From assembly GCA_024809215.1 (NCBI GenBank), contig JANUBW010000001.1, forward strand, positions 1,654,841 to 1,718,840: a stretch of 64,000 nt of DNA. The letters run 5' to 3'. The first letter of the stretch is position 1. Every line of letters begins with the position of its first letter. Origin of the DNA: Niastella sp. OAS944 (GTDB lineage: Bacteria; Bacteroidota; Bacteroidia; Chitinophagales; Chitinophagaceae). The notes beneath the pieces were generated by a model. That model did not search any database. It worked only from the letters and a program-made list of their open reading frames with translations, and was not told where the DNA came from. This document shows positions 18,677 through 27,011 of this stretch, piece by piece. The position numbers and the translations under genes are program-made.

Positions 18677-19804
18677 TTAGTTTTTTACACACCTAAACCC
18701 GGTATGCTCCAGCCCTGTGTCGGGCGATGTTTTCATACGAGCGCTAACCCGGTAGCTGGCGCAATAGGAAGCATGGCACAAGAAAGAACCGCCACGAACT
18801 ACCCGTTTGGGAACCGTAGGTTCTTCGGGGTCGTAGCTGACAGCGGGTCCGGCAGGATTTATTAACTTTTTGGCGTTTGTTTGCGAATAATAATCTGAGC
18901 GATACCAATCGGAGCACCACTCCCATACATTACCGGCAACATCAAACAAGCCGTATGCATTGGCTGCGAATGTTTTTACCGGCGACACACGTGCATAGCC
19001 ATCTGTTGTGGTATTACGATCGGGGAAATGTCCCTGCCATGTGTTTGCTTTCGGTTGCCCTTTATCGATGGGCTCGGCGCCCCAGGTAAATGGTTGATTG
19101 GTTAACCCGGCCCTTGCTGCCCACTCCCACTCTGCTTCTGTAGGTAAACGTTTTCCGGCCCATTTTGCATATGCCATGGCATCATCCCACGATACCTGCA
19201 CTACCGGTAAATTTTCCTTTCCTCTAATACTGCTACCAGGCCCTTGCGGATGACGCCAGTCGGCCCCTTTTACCCATTGCCACCACTGGCTAACATCATT
19301 TAATTGTATGGCTTGCGAAGGTGGCGTAAATACCAACGATGCTGCTACCAGTAAACTATCGGCCGGTTTGGGTGTGCCTGGTGGTAATTGCTTTTTTAAT
19401 TCTTCCCAATCGGGTGTACGCTCAGCCGTTGTTTTATAACCGGTTGCTTTTACAAACTTCATAAACATGGCATTGGTAACTTCGGTAGCATCCATATAAA
19501 AACCGTCAACATGAACGGCATGTTGCGGATATTCATCTGGCCGCCCTTCTTTATCAGCAGCCCCCATTAAAAAATCGCCACCGGGAATTTTAACCATACC
19601 ATCATATGAGCTATTGCCACTGGCTACAATGGTATCGGTAGATGTATTTGCAGCAAAACGCGAAGGAATATTAGAAGTACATGACATCACCGTATCACCT
19701 GCAGGGATCACATCTTTTCTTACAGTTGCTGTACCGCTCGATTGTTTACATGCAGTAAACCCTACAGCAGTTATCAAAACACAAAACCAGGTGAGCTTAT
19801 TCAT
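18677..19804 (-). CDS. Formylglycine-generating enzyme, predicted lipoprotein
   Basis: A SUMF1/FGE-fold protein of about 375 residues that would oxidise the active-site cysteine of sulfatases to formylglycine. I start it at ATG 19804, where MNKLTWFCVLITAVGFTAC gives a lipoprotein signal. The FGE domain runs from VKIPGGDFLMGAADKEG to the end. Near the C-terminus it keeps GGSFLCHASYC, the two catalytic cysteines of aerobic FGE (Cys343 and Cys348), followed by YRVSAR and TGFRC. FGE-fold gliding proteins GldJ and GldK lack a role of this kind, so the cysteines favour a true enzyme. It follows the sulfatase gene by 24 bases. An export signal places it outside the cytoplasm. Confidence 0.9.
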   Translation of the reverse strand: MNKLTWFCVLITAVGFTACKQSSGTATVRKDVIPAGDTVMSCTSNIPSRFAANTSTDTIVASGNSSYDGMVKIPGGDFLMGAADKEGRPDEYPQHAVHVDGFYMDATEVTNAMFMKFVKATGYKTTAERTPDWEELKKQLPPGTPKPADSLLVAASLVFTPPSQAIQLNDVSQWWQWVKGADWRHPQGPGSSIRGKENLPVVQVSWDDAMAYAKWAGKRLPTEAEWEWAARAGLTNQPFTWGAEPIDKGQPKANTWQGHFPDRNTTTDGYARVSPVKTFAANAYGLFDVAGNVWEWCSDWYRSDYYSQTNAKKLINPAGPAVSYDPEEPTVPKRVVRGGSFLCHASYCASYRVSARMKTSPDTGLEHTGFRCVKN

Positions 19805-19828
19805 ATACTTTAATATCAATTTCTTTTA

Positions 19829-21277
19829 CTAATTAACGTCAGCCGGTTTTGCAAATAAAGGAAAATCGGGGCTTTCGCGATGTTGCTCCTGCATGATCTT
19901 CTTTATTTCAGCAACAACATCGGGATGTTTGTCTGCCACATTATTTTTTTCAGCAACATCAGTTTGAAGGTCGTATAATTCAATAGGGCCATTGGGGTTG
20001 GCGGCGGCATTTAACTTTACTCCTTTCCATTTACCCATACGCACTGCCTGTTTTCCGCCTTGCTCATGAAACTCCCAATACAACCAGGGATGAGCGGGCG
20101 CATTCTTTTGTCCCAATAAAGCAGGAACTATTGAAATACCGTCGATGCCTTTGGGTTGCGGTTGTTTTGCCAGTTCGGCAAACGTGGGTAACAGGTCATA
20201 AAACGCACCTGCATAATCGGATGTAGCGCCAGCCTTTATTTTACCAGGCCACCAGGCAATAAATGGTTCGCGAATACCGCCTTCATACAGATCTCTTTTT
20301 ATTCCACGGAAAGGACCACTGCTTTTGAAATATGCCGGGTCGTTACCACCTTCTTTATGCGGGCCATTATCACTTGAGAATATTACCAGGGTATTTTTAT
20401 CGATACCGTATTCACGTAATTTCTGCAGCACCTGTCCTACATAAACATCCAACCTACTCACCATAGCAGCATATGCTGCACGTGGGAACGACTGGGGTTG
20501 ATATCCCTTGCCCGTCCACATTTCATCGGGGATTGGTTGTTCTTCTTCCTTAAACAGCTTTTTATACTTTGCCAACAGGCTATCGCCTTTTGGCGCCTGC
20601 AAGCCAGCATGTGGTAATGTATACGATAGAAATAAAAAGAAAGGTTTGTCTTTTTGCTCTTTAATAAATGAAAGCGCCTTCTGTTGTATCAGATCTGCAG
20701 AATAATCGCTGAACAATGGTGGCTTATTACCCGGAAAATCAACACGGGTATCGTTCTCCCATAAATGATCGGGGAAGTAATTATGCGCCTTCGACTGACA
20801 ATTATAACCATAGAACTTATCGAACCCCTGCTTTATAGGATCGCCGGTTGAAGCCACCGGGCCTAATCCCCATTTACCGAAGTCACCGGTAACATACCCG
20901 CCCTTTTTTAATACCTCAGCAATGGTAATTGCAGAGTCGGGAATTGGCCATTGCCCTTCGGGTTCTACCCCTTTATTACCACGGATAGGTGTATGACCTG
21001 TATGTTGACCGGTAAGTAACGATGAGCGTGAGGGTGCGCATACAGCTGTGCCCGCATAAAACTGGGTAAACCGCAGCCCCTGTTTTGCCATTGCATCGAG
21101 GTTGGGGGTTTGTATCAAACGCTGTCCATAACAACCCAAATCGCCATACCCCATATCATCGGCCAAGATGAATATAATATTGGGCCGGTCAGCTTTTGCC
21201 TGTTGACCGAAACTGTTGCCAGGCTGCAAAAATAAACTTACACTAAGCAGGAAGAATGAAACATACGCTTTGCTCAT
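19829..21277 (-). CDS. Secreted sulfatase (formylglycine-dependent)
   Basis: A 482-residue type I sulfatase that hydrolyses sulfate esters. It has a signal peptide ending near GNSFGQQA. The metal-binding start is RPNIIFILADDMGYGDLGCY, with Asp40 and Asp41. The maturation motif is CAPSRSSLLTG, with Cys80 as the residue converted to formylglycine. The second metal site is in FSSDNGPHKEGG. The next gene on the strand, 24 bases on, encodes the enzyme that makes formylglycine, so substrate and maturase are cotranscribed. With the neighbouring GH92 mannosidase this points to degradation of sulfated glycans; the exact substrate is not known. Confidence 0.93.
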   Translation of the reverse strand: MSKAYVSFFLLSVSLFLQPGNSFGQQAKADRPNIIFILADDMGYGDLGCYGQRLIQTPNLDAMAKQGLRFTQFYAGTAVCAPSRSSLLTGQHTGHTPIRGNKGVEPEGQWPIPDSAITIAEVLKKGGYVTGDFGKWGLGPVASTGDPIKQGFDKFYGYNCQSKAHNYFPDHLWENDTRVDFPGNKPPLFSDYSADLIQQKALSFIKEQKDKPFFLFLSYTLPHAGLQAPKGDSLLAKYKKLFKEEEQPIPDEMWTGKGYQPQSFPRAAYAAMVSRLDVYVGQVLQKLREYGIDKNTLVIFSSDNGPHKEGGNDPAYFKSSGPFRGIKRDLYEGGIREPFIAWWPGKIKAGATSDYAGAFYDLLPTFAELAKQPQPKGIDGISIVPALLGQKNAPAHPWLYWEFHEQGGKQAVRMGKWKGVKLNAAANPNGPIELYDLQTDVAEKNNVADKHPDVVAEIKKIMQEQHRESPDFPLFAKPADVN

Positions 21278-21314
21278 CTGTATTTGACATTTTCTTAAAG
21301 TTCAAAACACTATT

Positions 21315-21335
21315 ATCCTACTAATTCTATAGGAT
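21315..21335. promoter_or_regulatory. Inverted repeat between divergent genes
   Basis: ATCCTA (21315-21320), 9 bases, TAGGAT (21330-21335). It lies between the sulfatase gene (minus strand) and the purine nucleoside phosphorylase gene (plus strand), 38 bases from the sulfatase start. A possible operator; no regulator is assigned. Confidence 0.3.
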
Positions 21336-21477
21336 TGGCAATATAAATCATAATCATTAAAAAGAATATAGCTCAGCCCATTAAAAGCTTCTTAATGCTT
21401 TATACAAAGCGCAATAAAAATATCCAAATGCTTCAAAATAACCCTGGGAAACCTTTATTTTGAAAAAAAATTACGGG

Positions 21478-22299
21478 ATGGACCAAATCATTGAAAAAAT
21501 TGCACAAACTGCCCGCTTTTTAGAAGATAAAGGCTTTACAGGTGCCAGCACGGCAATAGTATTAGGCACGGGCCTGGGCTCATTTATTGACCGGGTTACA
21601 GTGGAGCAACAAATTTCATACAACGACATCCCGCATTTTGCTACCTCCACCGTTGAATCGCATAAGGGAAAACTGATACTTGCCTCTGTTGCCAATAAAA
21701 AGATCCTCATCATGCAGGGCCGCTTTCATTACTATGAGGGTTATAGCATGCAACAAATTACCTTTCCGGTAAGAGTGTTTAAAGCATTAGGCGTAACCAG
21801 TTTGCTGCTGAGCAATGCAGCCGGTGGCATGAACCCCGAATACAAAAAAGGCGACATCGTATTGTTGACCGATCATATAAACATGCAACCGGAAAATCCG
21901 TTGCGTGGTTTGAATGAACCCGCCCTGGGCCCCCGATTTCCCGATATGAGCCAGCCTTATGACGAAAAAATTAGTAAGCTATTTATTAAAACGGCATTAG
22001 AATTATCGGTACCGCTGAAGCAAGGCGTATATGTAGCAGTACCGGGCCCTAATCTTGAAACAAAAGCAGAGTACCGTTTCCTGCGGGTGATTGGCGCCGA
22101 CATGGTAGGCATGAGCACCGTGCCTGAGGTTATTGTGGCCAACCAGATAGGATTACGTTGTGCGGCTGTTAGTGTTATAACCGATGAATGCGATCCCGAC
22201 AACCTGCATGCTGTAAACATTGAAGAAATAATTGCTGTTGCCGGTAAAGCCGATCAAAAGTTAAGCCCGGTATTTAAAGGTGTAATAGAGCAACTATAA
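21478..22299 (+). CDS. Purine nucleoside phosphorylase
   Basis: A cytoplasmic enzyme of 273 residues that splits purine nucleosides with phosphate to a free base and ribose-1-phosphate. The start is set at ATG 21478 (MDQIIEKI); the frame continues to an unlikely TTG at 21460. Family marks for the trimeric, mammalian-type PNP are IVLGTGLGSF, the phosphate-site GRFHYYEGY, LLSNAAGGMN, and the base-binding region GPNLETKAEYRFLR with GADMVGMSTVPEVIVA. It stands alone, divergent from the sulfatase operon. Together with deoC at 62.4 kb it covers part of nucleoside salvage. Confidence 0.94.
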   Translation: MDQIIEKIAQTARFLEDKGFTGASTAIVLGTGLGSFIDRVTVEQQISYNDIPHFATSTVESHKGKLILASVANKKILIMQGRFHYYEGYSMQQITFPVRVFKALGVTSLLLSNAAGGMNPEYKKGDIVLLTDHINMQPENPLRGLNEPALGPRFPDMSQPYDEKISKLFIKTALELSVPLKQGVYVAVPGPNLETKAEYRFLRVIGADMVGMSTVPEVIVANQIGLRCAAVSVITDECDPDNLHAVNIEEIIAVAGKADQKLSPVFKGVIEQL

Positions 22300-22336
22300 T
22301 CACTCTTTTTGCATGCGCCATACAACTTAACTGCTG

Positions 22337-22720
22337 TTAAGAAACCAGTGATTGCAAAAAGCTGCAAAGTTCAGAAAAACGGGATGGCTTTGTTACAAAT
22401 GATACAGCCCCTAATTCTTTTGTTTTGGCAATATCGCCGGGGTTTGAACTGGTAGTATAAATGATCACCGGAATGTCCTTTAATGTTTCTGTTTGCTTTA
22501 TTTCTTTCAGAAATTGCATTCCGCCCATGCGCGGCATATTAAGATCAACAAAAATATAGTCGGGTAATGTGTCTGCATTTGAAAGCGCTTCCAGTGCTTC
22601 GTAGCCATTGGTTGCAGTTTGTAAGGCAAGGTGGTCATCAACTTTCGCCAAAGCCGATTTGAAAATTTCATGATCGTCTATATCATCATCAACAAGGAAC
22701 AGCAATTGATTTTGAAGCAT
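22337..22720 (-). CDS. Single-domain response regulator
   Basis: A 127-residue stand-alone receiver. The acidic pocket is LVDDDIDD. The phosphorylated Asp is in IFVDLNMPRMGGMQFL, followed by the switch Thr in VIIYTTSS and the Lys in VTKPSRFSEL. There is no output domain, so it would act by protein contact or as a phosphate relay. The same-strand upstream neighbour is 1.2 kb away and unrelated. The PAS histidine kinase at 13-15 kb is a possible but unproven partner. It is convergent with the phosphorylase gene. Confidence 0.9.
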   Translation of the reverse strand: MLQNQLLFLVDDDIDDHEIFKSALAKVDDHLALQTATNGYEALEALSNADTLPDYIFVDLNMPRMGGMQFLKEIKQTETLKDIPVIIYTTSSNPGDIAKTKELGAVSFVTKPSRFSELCSFLQSLVS

Positions 22721-22824
22721 TGAAATAAGTTTCAGAAATTAGGTTTTATACCTATATGTCAAGGTAATATTTTTTTCAGAAAACCAGCCTAACTTTTTAC
22801 CAGTAAAACTATAACTTCAGGGGT

Positions 22825-23730
22825 ATGACCAATTATCCCAAAATCTCCGTTCTCATTTGTAGCTTATTCCTGCTTTGCGCCTGCTCAAATCGTATGACAT
22901 TACATAAACTTAAAGATGAGATCAGTGCAAAACTGGCAGAACAACCAGGTGATTTTGCAGTAGCGTTTAAAGACCTCACTACGGGCGACTCATTACTGAT
23001 AAATGAACAAACTTTCTTTCATGCAGCCAGCACTATGAAAACTCCGGTAATGATTGAAGTATACAAACAGGCTGCAGCCGGTATTTTCAATTTGAATGAC
23101 TCCATTACTTTAAGAAATGAGTTTAAAAGTATTGTAGACAGCAGCAGCTTTATCCTAAATGCCAATGACGATAGCGAAAAAGAGCTTTACAAACACCTTG
23201 GTGAAAAAAGAACATTGTACAGTCTTGTTTATGATATGATCATTTCGAGCAGTAACCTCGCAACCAATATGGTTATTGAGCTGGTGAATGCCCGTAAGGT
23301 TACACAAACCATGCGACAGCTGGGCGCCCATAAAATTCAGGTTTTACGCGGTGTTGAAGATTCGAAAGCTTTTGCAAAAGGATTAAACAATGTTACTACC
23401 GCCAAGGACCTGATGGTGATATTTGAGAAAATGGCCAGGGGCGAAATTGTAGACAGCGCTTCTTCTCAAGCCATGATTAAAATTCTATTAAATCAGCAGT
23501 TCAATGAGATCATACCTGCCCGCTTACCAAAGGACGTTAAGGTGGCGCATAAAACAGGCAACATCACCAATGTGCAGCACGATTCGGGCATAGTATTACT
23601 GCCCAATGGGAAGAAATATGTGTTGGTGTTGCTGTCAAAAAACCTTAAAAAGGAAGAACAGGCAAAAAAAGCGATGGCCGAAGTTTCGGAAATGATCTAT
23701 AAATATGTTACTGCTCCCAGGGAACAATAA
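22825..23730 (+). CDS. Class A beta-lactamase-like serine hydrolase, lipoprotein
   Basis: A 301-residue envelope protein with a lipobox ending at Cys20 (LLCAC). The penicilloyl-serine fold is shown by STMK (Ser69, Lys72), SSN (142-144) in place of the SDN of class A enzymes, and KTG (243-245, in AHKTGN). The general-base Glu of class A enzymes is not in a clear ExxLN motif; EDSKAFAKGLNN lies where it would be. The active-site serine is intact, but lactamase activity cannot be assumed; a peptidase or esterase role is equally possible. It is monocistronic and followed by a strong hairpin. Confidence 0.85.
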   Translation: MTNYPKISVLICSLFLLCACSNRMTLHKLKDEISAKLAEQPGDFAVAFKDLTTGDSLLINEQTFFHAASTMKTPVMIEVYKQAAAGIFNLNDSITLRNEFKSIVDSSSFILNANDDSEKELYKHLGEKRTLYSLVYDMIISSSNLATNMVIELVNARKVTQTMRQLGAHKIQVLRGVEDSKAFAKGLNNVTTAKDLMVIFEKMARGEIVDSASSQAMIKILLNQQFNEIIPARLPKDVKVAHKTGNITNVQHDSGIVLLPNGKKYVLVLLSKNLKKEEQAKKAMAEVSEMIYKYVTAPREQ

Positions 23731-23757
23731 CTACACTTACGACAAAACATAAAAGAG

Positions 23758-23781
23758 GCAGCCCCTAGGAATAGGGGCTGC
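23758..23781. terminator. Strong terminator-like hairpin
   Basis: Perfect 10-bp stem GCAGCCCCTA / TAGGGGCTGC with a GGAA tetraloop, 27 bases after the serine-hydrolase stop. The A-rich side (23744-23754) gives T residues only on the minus strand, so it may serve both directions. Confidence 0.65.
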
Positions 23782-23948
23782 GAGTCACATGAGAAAAATT
23801 CTATTACCGCAACTGGTTTTATATTGATCCAGGGATGAGTTGCAGTAGGCTATAGAAAAAAATCCCCGGAGTTTGTTTTACGTAAACGCGAAAAGTAAAA
23901 CATGTATTGCGAGTAATTCGCTTACCGTTCACTGATTTCGTTACGCTA

Positions 23949-24635
23949 CTATCGTACAGCTTTGGAATAATGCAATGGTCGTTTATGCAATATGTCCATC
24001 AGCAGTTCAAAAAGATCATTTTCCCTGTAATTGTACCTGAATTCTGTTTCTTTAACATGGAGGTAGAGCGTGCCGCTGTTTAATCCGCGGAATTTTATCA
24101 ACCGCGATTTCAGCATACCCCAAAACATATCGATCTCATCGATATGCGACTTGCCTCTGGTTACACTGGGTACTGATTCATTTACCCGGTATAACCTGAT
24201 GCTGTTGAAGTCGGCAATGCCGTTGTAAACGTTCAGGCGGTACTGTTCTAAAAGATTTTTCTCGCCTTCTGTTTTTCCTTTTAACCAATCGTACATCCAC
24301 TCTGCATCGATGTTTGCGATCTTATCGGTATGAATGGTTTCATCGTTCTTGAATATTCCATAGAACGACTTCTTTGAACCAGCGCCATTACTGGCTACTG
24401 TTCCATTCTCCGATGCGTGATGAACGATTCCATTAGTAAAATGAAATGGATTCCTCTCTTCGCAAAACTTTGCAATGTGTGTACGAATTAGTTTGAAGTA
24501 CGCATTTACCGTAATTCGACTAATCCCTGTAATGTTTGCGATCTGTGTGGCTGTCAGATCTTCCGAGAATAATTTAATAAGTTCCCTTACTTTCCGCTCA
24601 GAAAGATGGGCCCCCTTAAGGTATCTGTTTTTCAT
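23949..24635 (-). CDS. IS1595-type transposase relative lacking DDE residues
   Basis: A 228-residue intact reading frame. The N-terminus has a helix-turn-helix (ATQIANITGISRITVNAYF, 30-47), as in IS1595-family transposases. The C-terminal half matches the family fold: SFYGIFKND (90-98), NVYNGIADF (135-143), HIDEIDMFWGMLKSRL (164-179), FRGLNSGTLYLHVKE (182-196) and FRYNYRENDLFELL. The catalytic triad is missing: the VDES site region reads NGIVHHASENGT, the HSDGW-type Asp region reads LLEQYRLN, and the final Glu corresponds to Asp169. It is either a decayed or a domesticated transposase, likely still binding DNA. TACGTA sites flank it. Confidence 0.75.
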   Translation of the reverse strand: MKNRYLKGAHLSERKVRELIKLFSEDLTATQIANITGISRITVNAYFKLIRTHIAKFCEERNPFHFTNGIVHHASENGTVASNGAGSKKSFYGIFKNDETIHTDKIANIDAEWMYDWLKGKTEGEKNLLEQYRLNVYNGIADFNSIRLYRVNESVPSVTRGKSHIDEIDMFWGMLKSRLIKFRGLNSGTLYLHVKETEFRYNYRENDLFELLMDILHKRPLHYSKAVR

Positions 24636-24656
24636 GGCTGCTTAGGTGGTTTGAAG

Positions 24657-24800
24657 TACGTAACTCTACGTAAATAAGACAAATTTTATTATACGCTGCG
24701 TGTTAAAATATTATAAACGGCAGAAGGATAGGATGTACGAGACAACCTAGTTATCTTGTAGAATAGAAGGGGAAATAAAATTATCTTGTAACGTTACGTA
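24657..24800. promoter_or_regulatory. TACGTA palindromes upstream of the transposase-like gene
   Basis: TACGTA occurs at 24657-24662, 24667-24672 (exactly one helical turn apart, just upstream of the start) and 24795-24800, where it overlaps the palindrome GTAACGTTAC (24788-24797). A fourth copy lies past the gene at 23879-23884 inside TTTGTTTTACGTAAACGCG. These may be binding sites of the encoded protein or remnants of element ends. Confidence 0.4.
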
Positions 24801-24810
24801 ACAACTATAA

Positions 24811-26877
24811 TCACCATTGTAATAATTGCTTAATTGCAGCCGTAACTTTTTCACCATTAGGTAACATTGCCTGCTCAAGTTGCATATTCATGGGCACAGC
24901 CGGTACATTTAATGCACCTAATACTTCCACCGGTGCATCGAGCCATTGAAAACAGGCACGTGATATTCTTGCAGCTAAGGCTTCAGCAAAAGAATTGTTT
25001 TGTTGTTCTTCGGTAAGCACCAAACATTTGCCATGTTTTTTTACCCGTTCAAAGACGAGATTTTCATCGAGGGGAAAGAGGGTACGTAAATCGATAATAT
25101 CCAGCTGACCGGGAAAATGTTTCGCAGCAGATTTTGCCCAATACACACCCATGCCATACGTTATGATGCAACATGATTCTCCGGTTTCAATATTCCTATC
25201 ATCGGCCTGCACCGCCAATGCAGCCTTACCAAGCGGCAATACATAATCGCGCGATGGTTCAACAGTTTTAGCATCTTCAGTGCCGGGTACTTTACTCCAG
25301 TAAAGTCCTTTATGTTCAAGCATTACAACCGGATTGGGATCGAGGAATGCGGCTTTCATCAATCCTTTCATATCGGCCGCGTTGGAAGGATAAACGACTT
25401 TAATGCCTTTTACCGTCAATAACGTAGACTCAACGCTGCCACTATGATAAGGGCCTCCACCACCATAAGCGCCAATAGGCACCCGTATTACTGTTTGAAC
25501 AGGGAACTTACCGCAACTGAGGTAACATGATTTAGAGATCTCAGTAACCAGTTGATTAAAGCCGGGGTATATATAATCTGCAAACTGTACTTCAACAATA
25601 GGCTTTACGCCTACCGCACTCATTCCTACGGTTGAGCCAATGATATATGCTTCCTGAATGGCAGTATTAAAAACACGCACGTCACTGAACCGTTCAGCCA
25701 ATGTGGCGGCTTCGCGAAAAACACCACCCAGGCGGCGGCCAACATCCTGCCCGTATAACATAGCTTCGGGAAACTCTTCCATGATCTCCCTGATGGCAAA
25801 AAGCGCCGCATCAACCATTATAATTTTTTCTGCCCCTGCCGGCTGGCGCTGTCCTTTTTCGTGGGTAATAGGCGTTGGTACAAAAACATGATCGGTTACG
25901 GTTGCGGGGTCGGGTTCAGGCGCTTGTATTGCCTCCTGAAACTGATTTCTCACAGCTTCCCAGGCGTCCTTTTCTATGGCTTGTAAATGGCCCTCATCAA
26001 CACCAAGGTGTTGCAATCGCAGGCGTAATTTGGGCCCAGGATCGTTTACGGCATGTTTTTCTAGGTCCTCTTGTGTACGATAAAACTCTTTACGTACCCC
26101 ACTGGTATGATGCCCCAGCAATGGCACTTTGGCCTGAACCAGGTACGGTGTTCTATGTTGCCGAACATACTGCACCACCCGGTGCATGGTATCGAAGCTT
26201 TCTTCAAAATTGCTTCCATCAATGCGCACCCTGTCGAGCCCGGGGAAACCGGCGGCATAATCATATGCATCCATTACCCGTACCTCTTCGGCGCTGGCGC
26301 TTATACCCCAGTTATTATCCTGCACCAGGTAAATCACCGGCAGCTTTTTCAATATGGCAAACTGCAGGGCTTCGCTTACTTCGCCTTCCGTTACGCTGGC
26401 ATCGCCCAGGGAACAAATAACAACGGGCTTTTCACCATTGGGGCCATATACTATTCTATCGGAGTTTATTTGTTCAAGGTATTGAATTCCCTGGGCAATA
26501 CCGGTAGTGGGAATTACCTGCATACCGGTGGCGCTGCTCTGGTGTATGATAGTAGGTTTATCGTTGCCACGATAGTTGGGGTGGCCATAATATTCGCGCC
26601 CCCCCGTAAATATATCATCACGTTTGGCCAGCAGCTGTAACATCAGCTGATAAGGCGCAAAACCCAATCCCAGCAGAATGCTTTCATCGCGGTAATAGGG
26701 GCTTACAAAATCACATGGCAGTAATTGAAAGGCCGCGGCCAGCTGAATAGCTTCATGGCCACGGGATGTAGAATGAACATATTTACAGGCGGTACGGTTT
26801 GCTTCATAGGTTTCGGCCATAGCTTTTGCAGTGCACATAAGCCGGTAGGCCTTTAATAATATGTCGGTATGCATCAT
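24811..26877 (-). CDS. 2-oxo acid dehydrogenase E1, fused alpha and beta subunits
   Basis: A 688-residue thiamine-diphosphate enzyme, the decarboxylating E1 of a branched-chain 2-oxo acid or pyruvate dehydrogenase complex. Residues 1-330 are the alpha part, with the cofactor motif GDA (158-160), Glu164 and DNN (187-189). Residues from about 345 are the beta part, with LYGQDVGRRLGGVF, FNTAIQEAYIIGSTVGMS and YGGGGPYHSGSVE. Fused E1 proteins of this layout are frequent in Bacteroidota and usually annotated as branched-chain type. No E2 or E3 gene is adjacent. It is monocistronic. Confidence 0.92.
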   Translation of the reverse strand: MMHTDILLKAYRLMCTAKAMAETYEANRTACKYVHSTSRGHEAIQLAAAFQLLPCDFVSPYYRDESILLGLGFAPYQLMLQLLAKRDDIFTGGREYYGHPNYRGNDKPTIIHQSSATGMQVIPTTGIAQGIQYLEQINSDRIVYGPNGEKPVVICSLGDASVTEGEVSEALQFAILKKLPVIYLVQDNNWGISASAEEVRVMDAYDYAAGFPGLDRVRIDGSNFEESFDTMHRVVQYVRQHRTPYLVQAKVPLLGHHTSGVRKEFYRTQEDLEKHAVNDPGPKLRLRLQHLGVDEGHLQAIEKDAWEAVRNQFQEAIQAPEPDPATVTDHVFVPTPITHEKGQRQPAGAEKIIMVDAALFAIREIMEEFPEAMLYGQDVGRRLGGVFREAATLAERFSDVRVFNTAIQEAYIIGSTVGMSAVGVKPIVEVQFADYIYPGFNQLVTEISKSCYLSCGKFPVQTVIRVPIGAYGGGGPYHSGSVESTLLTVKGIKVVYPSNAADMKGLMKAAFLDPNPVVMLEHKGLYWSKVPGTEDAKTVEPSRDYVLPLGKAALAVQADDRNIETGESCCIITYGMGVYWAKSAAKHFPGQLDIIDLRTLFPLDENLVFERVKKHGKCLVLTEEQQNNSFAEALAARISRACFQWLDAPVEVLGALNVPAVPMNMQLEQAMLPNGEKVTAAIKQLLQW

Positions 26878-26957
26878 AGTTAACCGACAAAAATAACAAT
26901 AACAATCGTTAGTTTGGAAAAAAGACGTCGGAAGTCCTCAGATTTCAGGCATAAAAA

Positions 26958-26985
26958 AGCCTCTCCCGAGGAATCGGGAAAGGCT
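26958..26985 (-). terminator. Terminator of the FAH-family gene
   Basis: Stem AGCCT-C-TCCCGA / TCGGGA-A-AGGCT with loop GGAA. On the minus strand it ends in a six-T run, 26 bases after the stop of the gene at 27012. Confidence 0.85.
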
Positions 26986-27011
26986 ATTTCCTTGTAATGA
27001 TGATCTATTTG

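Noticed and set aside
18677-19804. GldJ/GldK gliding lipoprotein
   Set aside because: The CHxSYC cysteine pair and the sulfatase partner fit a true formylglycine-generating enzyme better.
22825-23730. Antibiotic-resistance beta-lactamase
   Set aside because: The motifs are only partly those of class A enzymes and nothing in the context suggests resistance; called as a serine hydrolase only.
23949-24635. Complete IS1595 insertion sequence
   Set aside because: Catalytic residues are absent, and no clean terminal inverted repeats with target duplication could be defined.
26071-26640. 189-codon open frame opposite the E1 gene
   Set aside because: It is antisense to a clear 688-residue enzyme, and its translation has no recognisable domain or sensible composition.
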